Assembly: GCA_030592825.1 (NCBI GenBank)
Contig: JAUVIG010000269.1
Coordinates: 1 to 5,602 of the forward strand
Direction: 5' to 3'
Length of the DNA stretch: 5,602 bases
Source: Chlorobiota bacterium
GTDB taxonomy: Bacteria; Bacteroidota; Bacteroidia; Bacteroidales; JAADGE01
The notes under the pieces are model-generated. The model was not told where the DNA came from, ran no database searches, and saw nothing but the letters and a program-made list of their open reading frames with translations. Every line of letters starts with the position of its first letter. Position 1 is the first letter of the stretch. Shown one piece after another: positions 5,512 through 5,602 of the stretch. The position numbers and the translations under genes were made by a program.

Positions 5512-5602
5512 TCACTCAATAGTTGCTTTCAAGTCTTTTCCTTTCAATTCGGTCATCATTGGTTTTAAAAAATCATATGCTCCTTTTTTAACATCTGCTT
5601 TT
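5512..5602 (-). CDS. Unrecognised protein, last 29 codons only
   Basis: An open frame enters from the right edge and ends at TGA (5514-5512). Its visible end reads KADVKKGAYDFLKPMMTELK followed by GKDLKATIE. It is on the same strand as the methyltransferase, with 20 nt between this stop and the methyltransferase ATG, so the genes may be co-transcribed. The tail is charged and probably helical, with no membrane segment or recognisable motif. I do not recognise the family. It is called a gene end because the frame is open to the edge, has ordinary codon use and is spaced like an operon neighbour; a short chance frame cannot be excluded. Confidence 0.55.
   Translation of the reverse strand, partial: KADVKKGAYDFLKPMMTELKGKDLKATIE

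Noticed and set aside
5512..5602. Controller (C) protein or YqeY-like tail upstream of the methyltransferase
   Set aside because: The 29 visible residues show no helix-turn-helix pattern and the resemblance to a YqeY/GatB tail is limited to a KGK word, too little for a name.

Overview
The window is A/T-rich DNA, very probably from a member of the Bacteroidota. Three things point there. The truncated first gene matches, as I remember it, the C-terminus of the Bacteroidota form of the 37-kDa nucleoid-associated protein. Genes generally lack strong Shine-Dalgarno sequences. Putative promoters resemble the Bacteroidota TAnnTTTG type. No rRNA, tRNA, CRISPR array or phage structural gene is visible, and no gene-free stretch exceeds 300 bases.

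Layout, left to right. On the + strand are the 3' end of a nucleoid-associated protein gene (1-300) and a complete DEDDh 3'-5' exonuclease gene (383-937). Its stop codon lies 5 nt from the stop of the first minus-strand gene, so the two transcription units converge tail to tail. Everything to the right is on the minus strand. In order of transcription these are the last 29 codons of an unrecognised gene (5602-5512), a beta-class amino DNA methyltransferase (5491-4703), a HinP1I-like type II restriction endonuclease (4703-3960), a highly diverged FloA-like protein (3897-2419), and a clearer FloA flotillin-like protein (2133-943).

The methyltransferase and endonuclease share one base (TAATG) and form a compact type II restriction-modification system. 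The endonuclease keeps the HinP1I length (247 aa) and the D62-X18-Q81-x-K83 active site, so GCGC is the expected target. GCGC contains no adenine, so a cognate amino-methyltransferase with a TSPPY motif should make N4-methylcytosine. No GCGC occurs in this window.

The two FloA-family genes carry an expanded series of ~32-residue helical repeats between the membrane segment and the PHB/SPFH domain. I count five units in FloA and about eight degenerate units in the paralogue, against about two in Bacillus subtilis FloA as I recall it. The paralogue has also lost the glycine motif of the PHB region.

A 153-bp palindromic, MITE-like element (2217-2369) lies between the two floA-type genes. It has 19-bp terminal inverted repeats and inner arms built of 8-nt CACnAArA-like units. 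I see no proven new system. The most notable items are the predicted N4-cytosine GCGC system, the repeat-expanded FloA pair and the palindromic element.
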